A model generated the notes under the pieces. The model was not told the DNA's origin. It searched no databases and saw nothing but the letters and a program-made list of their open reading frames with translations. Positions 14,616 through 15,953 of a stretch of DNA of 15,953 nucleotides are shown here, piece by piece; positions within the stretch are counted from its first letter, which is position 1; the number at the start of each line of letters is the position of its first letter. The position numbers and the translations under genes were made by a program. The DNA is from a candidate division KSB1 bacterium (lineage in GTDB: Bacteria; Zhuqueibacterota; JdFR-76; DREG01): contig JADFJB010000108.1 in the NCBI GenBank assembly GCA_022566355.1, forward strand, positions 1-15,953, in the 5' to 3' direction.

Positions 14616-14686
14616 TGCCCGGTCGTCTAACGGCAGGACAGCGGCCTTTGGAGCCGTCGATGGGGGTTCGAATCCTCCCCGGGCAG
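14616..14686 (+). tRNA. tRNA-Gln (anticodon UUG)
   Basis: The acceptor TGCCCGG (14616-14622) pairs fully with CCGGGCA (14679-14685), and the discriminator is G, as usual for Gln. The anticodon stem GCGGC/GCCGT encloses the loop CTTTGGA with anticodon TTG at 14648-14650. The T-stem GGGGG/CCTCC (one G-T pair) encloses TTCGAAT. The first base is U, as in other bacterial tRNA-Gln. CCA is not encoded (GCAAT follows), so it is added after transcription. It lies between the patatin-like gene and trpD. Confidence 0.93.
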
Positions 14687-14824
14687 CAATTTCCTCTTTA
14701 ATCACTTGCCTTAAATCAAATTCATCCTTATTATGAATATTTGTTTATTTGCTAAAAAACGGTTATTATTAACGCAATACAGAATCAAATATTCTTTCAT
14801 AAACTTGAATCAGGAAGAATGGTT

Positions 14825-15844
14825 ATGCCTATTTTAAAACAAACCATAGAAAAACTATTGGATTGCCAAAATCTCACGCGTGAAGAAGCAGCCTGGGCAT
14901 TGGATGCAATTGTAGCAGAGGAAGTTACCGGAACAGAAATTGGTGCTTTTTTAATTGCTTTACGCATGAAAGGTGAAAGCATTGAGGAAATCACCGGTTT
15001 TGTGGATACCATGGAAAAGCATATGGTAAAGGTAGATTTGCAGGATGGAGATGCAATCGATGTATGCGGCACGGGCGGTGATGCGAAGAACTCATTTAAT
15101 GTCTCAACCACAGTGGCTATTATCGCAGCAGCTGCCGGAGTAACAGTGGCAAAACACGGCAACCGTGCGGTATCCAGTCAATGTGGATCTACGGATGTCC
15201 TGGAAGCGCTTGGTGTTAAAATCGATTTGGGTCCTGATCAAATTAAAAAAAGTATTGATGAAATCAAAATAGGCTTTTTCTTCGCTCCAATGTATCACCC
15301 GGCGATGAAGGCCGTAGTGCCCCATCGAAAAAACCTCGGTTTACGGACCGTATTCAATATGTTAGGACCGCTGTTAAATCCTGCCAGGGTTAAGCGCCAA
15401 CTAATTGGTGTGTTTGACCATGAAACCTCGAGTAAACTTGCCGGTGTTGCAAAAGCTAAAAATTACAAAAAAGTATGTACGGTCCACAGCGCGGATGGGT
15501 ATGATGAACTCTCTCCGTTTGCTGAAAACTATATTTGTGAATTCTCGGAAAGTTCGGATGAAATTAAAAAATATAATTATTCTTACCAATCTTCGTTTCA
15601 AACTTCGGATTTGGCAATCGGAGCTGAGCCGAATGTGAATGCAAAGATCATCAAGTCCGTTCTTTCAGGCGAAAAGAATGCGAATCGGGAAATGGCCGTA
15701 ATCAATGCTGGCTTTGCCCTTTATGTGTCAGATAAAGTGAATACGGTAGAAGATGGTATTCGATTGGCACAAGATACATTAGATAATGGACTGGCAAGGA
15801 AAAAATTAAAAGAATTAGTCGAAGTGAGTAATAGTTTTTCATAG
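14825..15844 (+). CDS. trpD: anthranilate phosphoribosyltransferase
   Basis: TrpD joins anthranilate to PRPP in tryptophan synthesis. I choose the ATG at 14825 (MPILKQ, 339 aa) because AGGAAG (14812-14817) is 7 nt upstream; the in-frame ATG at 14819 lies only 1 nt after it. Family motifs: PRPP-binding CGTGGD (81-86), NVST at 92-95, KHGNR (110-114) with SSQCGSTDVLEALG following, HPAMKAVVPHRKNLGLRT at about 158-174, FNMLGPLLNPA (177-187), and the Mg-binding DE pair (227-228) in DGYDEL. The length equals the family norm, and no residue of these motifs is missing. There is no trp leader peptide or attenuator visible upstream. An 8-bp tandem array begins 3 bp after the stop codon, so any following trp gene lies beyond the window. 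Confidence 0.96.
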   Translation: MPILKQTIEKLLDCQNLTREEAAWALDAIVAEEVTGTEIGAFLIALRMKGESIEEITGFVDTMEKHMVKVDLQDGDAIDVCGTGGDAKNSFNVSTTVAIIAAAAGVTVAKHGNRAVSSQCGSTDVLEALGVKIDLGPDQIKKSIDEIKIGFFFAPMYHPAMKAVVPHRKNLGLRTVFNMLGPLLNPARVKRQLIGVFDHETSSKLAGVAKAKNYKKVCTVHSADGYDELSPFAENYICEFSESSDEIKKYNYSYQSSFQTSDLAIGAEPNVNAKIIKSVLSGEKNANREMAVINAGFALYVSDKVNTVEDGIRLAQDTLDNGLARKKLKELVEVSNSFS

Positions 15845-15847
15845 ATG

Positions 15848-15953
15848 ACAAAGGCACAAAGTAACAAAGTAACAAAGTGACAAAGGAACAGAGGCATAGA
15901 GGAACAAAGGCACAAAGGCACAAAGGCACAAAGGCACAGAGGCACAGAGGCAC
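15848..15953. repeat. 8-bp tandem repeat array (ACAAAGGC type), runs off the window
   Basis: From 15848 to the window edge the sequence is 13 complete 8-mers plus two bases: ACAAAGGC, two ACAAAGTA, ACAAAGTG, ACAAAGGA, ACAGAGGC, ATAGAGGA, four ACAAAGGC, two ACAGAGGC. The register never breaks. Because 8 is not a multiple of 3 and the unit lacks stops in some frames, long Cys/Leu/Phe/Val-rich frames appear on the minus strand, which are artefacts. The start, 3 bp after the trpD stop, suggests slippage growth in a tolerant intergenic site. Confidence 0.9.

Noticed and set aside
15702-15953. Long minus-strand frames rich in Leu, Cys, Phe, Val, Ala and Pro
   Set aside because: They are translations of the 8-bp tandem array continued into antisense trpD; the octamer simply lacks stop codons in these frames.
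15848-15953. Possible CRISPR array
   Set aside because: The unit is 8 bp and contiguous with no spacers, and no cas gene is present.

Overview
The window reads as chromosomal DNA from an AT-rich, Gram-negative-type bacterium. It carries a lipoprotein with a lipobox, a secreted LolA-like protein, a probable outer-membrane beta-barrel, menaquinone synthesis genes and mostly Shine-Dalgarno-led genes. The barrel's N-terminal motif and the overall style suggest the FCB group (for example Calditrichota/KSB1-like or Ignavibacteria-like lineages), but this is inference; no rRNA or other firm marker is present.

Layout. Positions 1-2900 look accessory: a decayed tRNA-like sequence (about 251-327), a 58-residue orphan ORF, a zinc-ribbon DUF4145 protein (minus), a palindromic repeat, a start-less coding-looking remnant (minus), a secreted LolA-like protein (plus) and a 137-bp MITE-like element between TA dinucleotides. 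Positions 2938-6655 hold minus-strand metabolic and transport genes: a MATE/ANKH-like membrane protein, then an AhpD-like peroxidase-related enzyme and a class 3-type aldehyde dehydrogenase in one probable operon. Positions 6656-7591 have no intact gene but contain a wrecked vapBC-like toxin-antitoxin pair. The toxin remnant is split by a TTAA-bounded inverted-repeat element of about 165 bp. Positions 7592-9532 encode an outer-membrane beta-barrel protein and a SnoaL/DUF4440-type lipoprotein with a clear terminator.

Positions 9762-14518 form a plus-strand cluster: menB, menA and menE, then a YfcE-type phosphodiesterase that overlaps menE, then a patatin-like esterase. MenE activates o-succinylbenzoate, MenB closes the naphthoate ring and MenA prenylates it, so these genes cover three of the menaquinone steps; menF, menD, menH and menC are not in the window. 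A tRNA-Gln(UUG) and trpD follow. The window ends inside an 8-bp tandem array.

No obviously new multi-gene system is present. The most interesting material is the population of small non-coding repeats: the TTAA-bounded octamer-rich hairpin element in the toxin remnant, the related octamer array after trpD, the TA-bounded MITE, and two copies of a GACAGGAT-type repeat.
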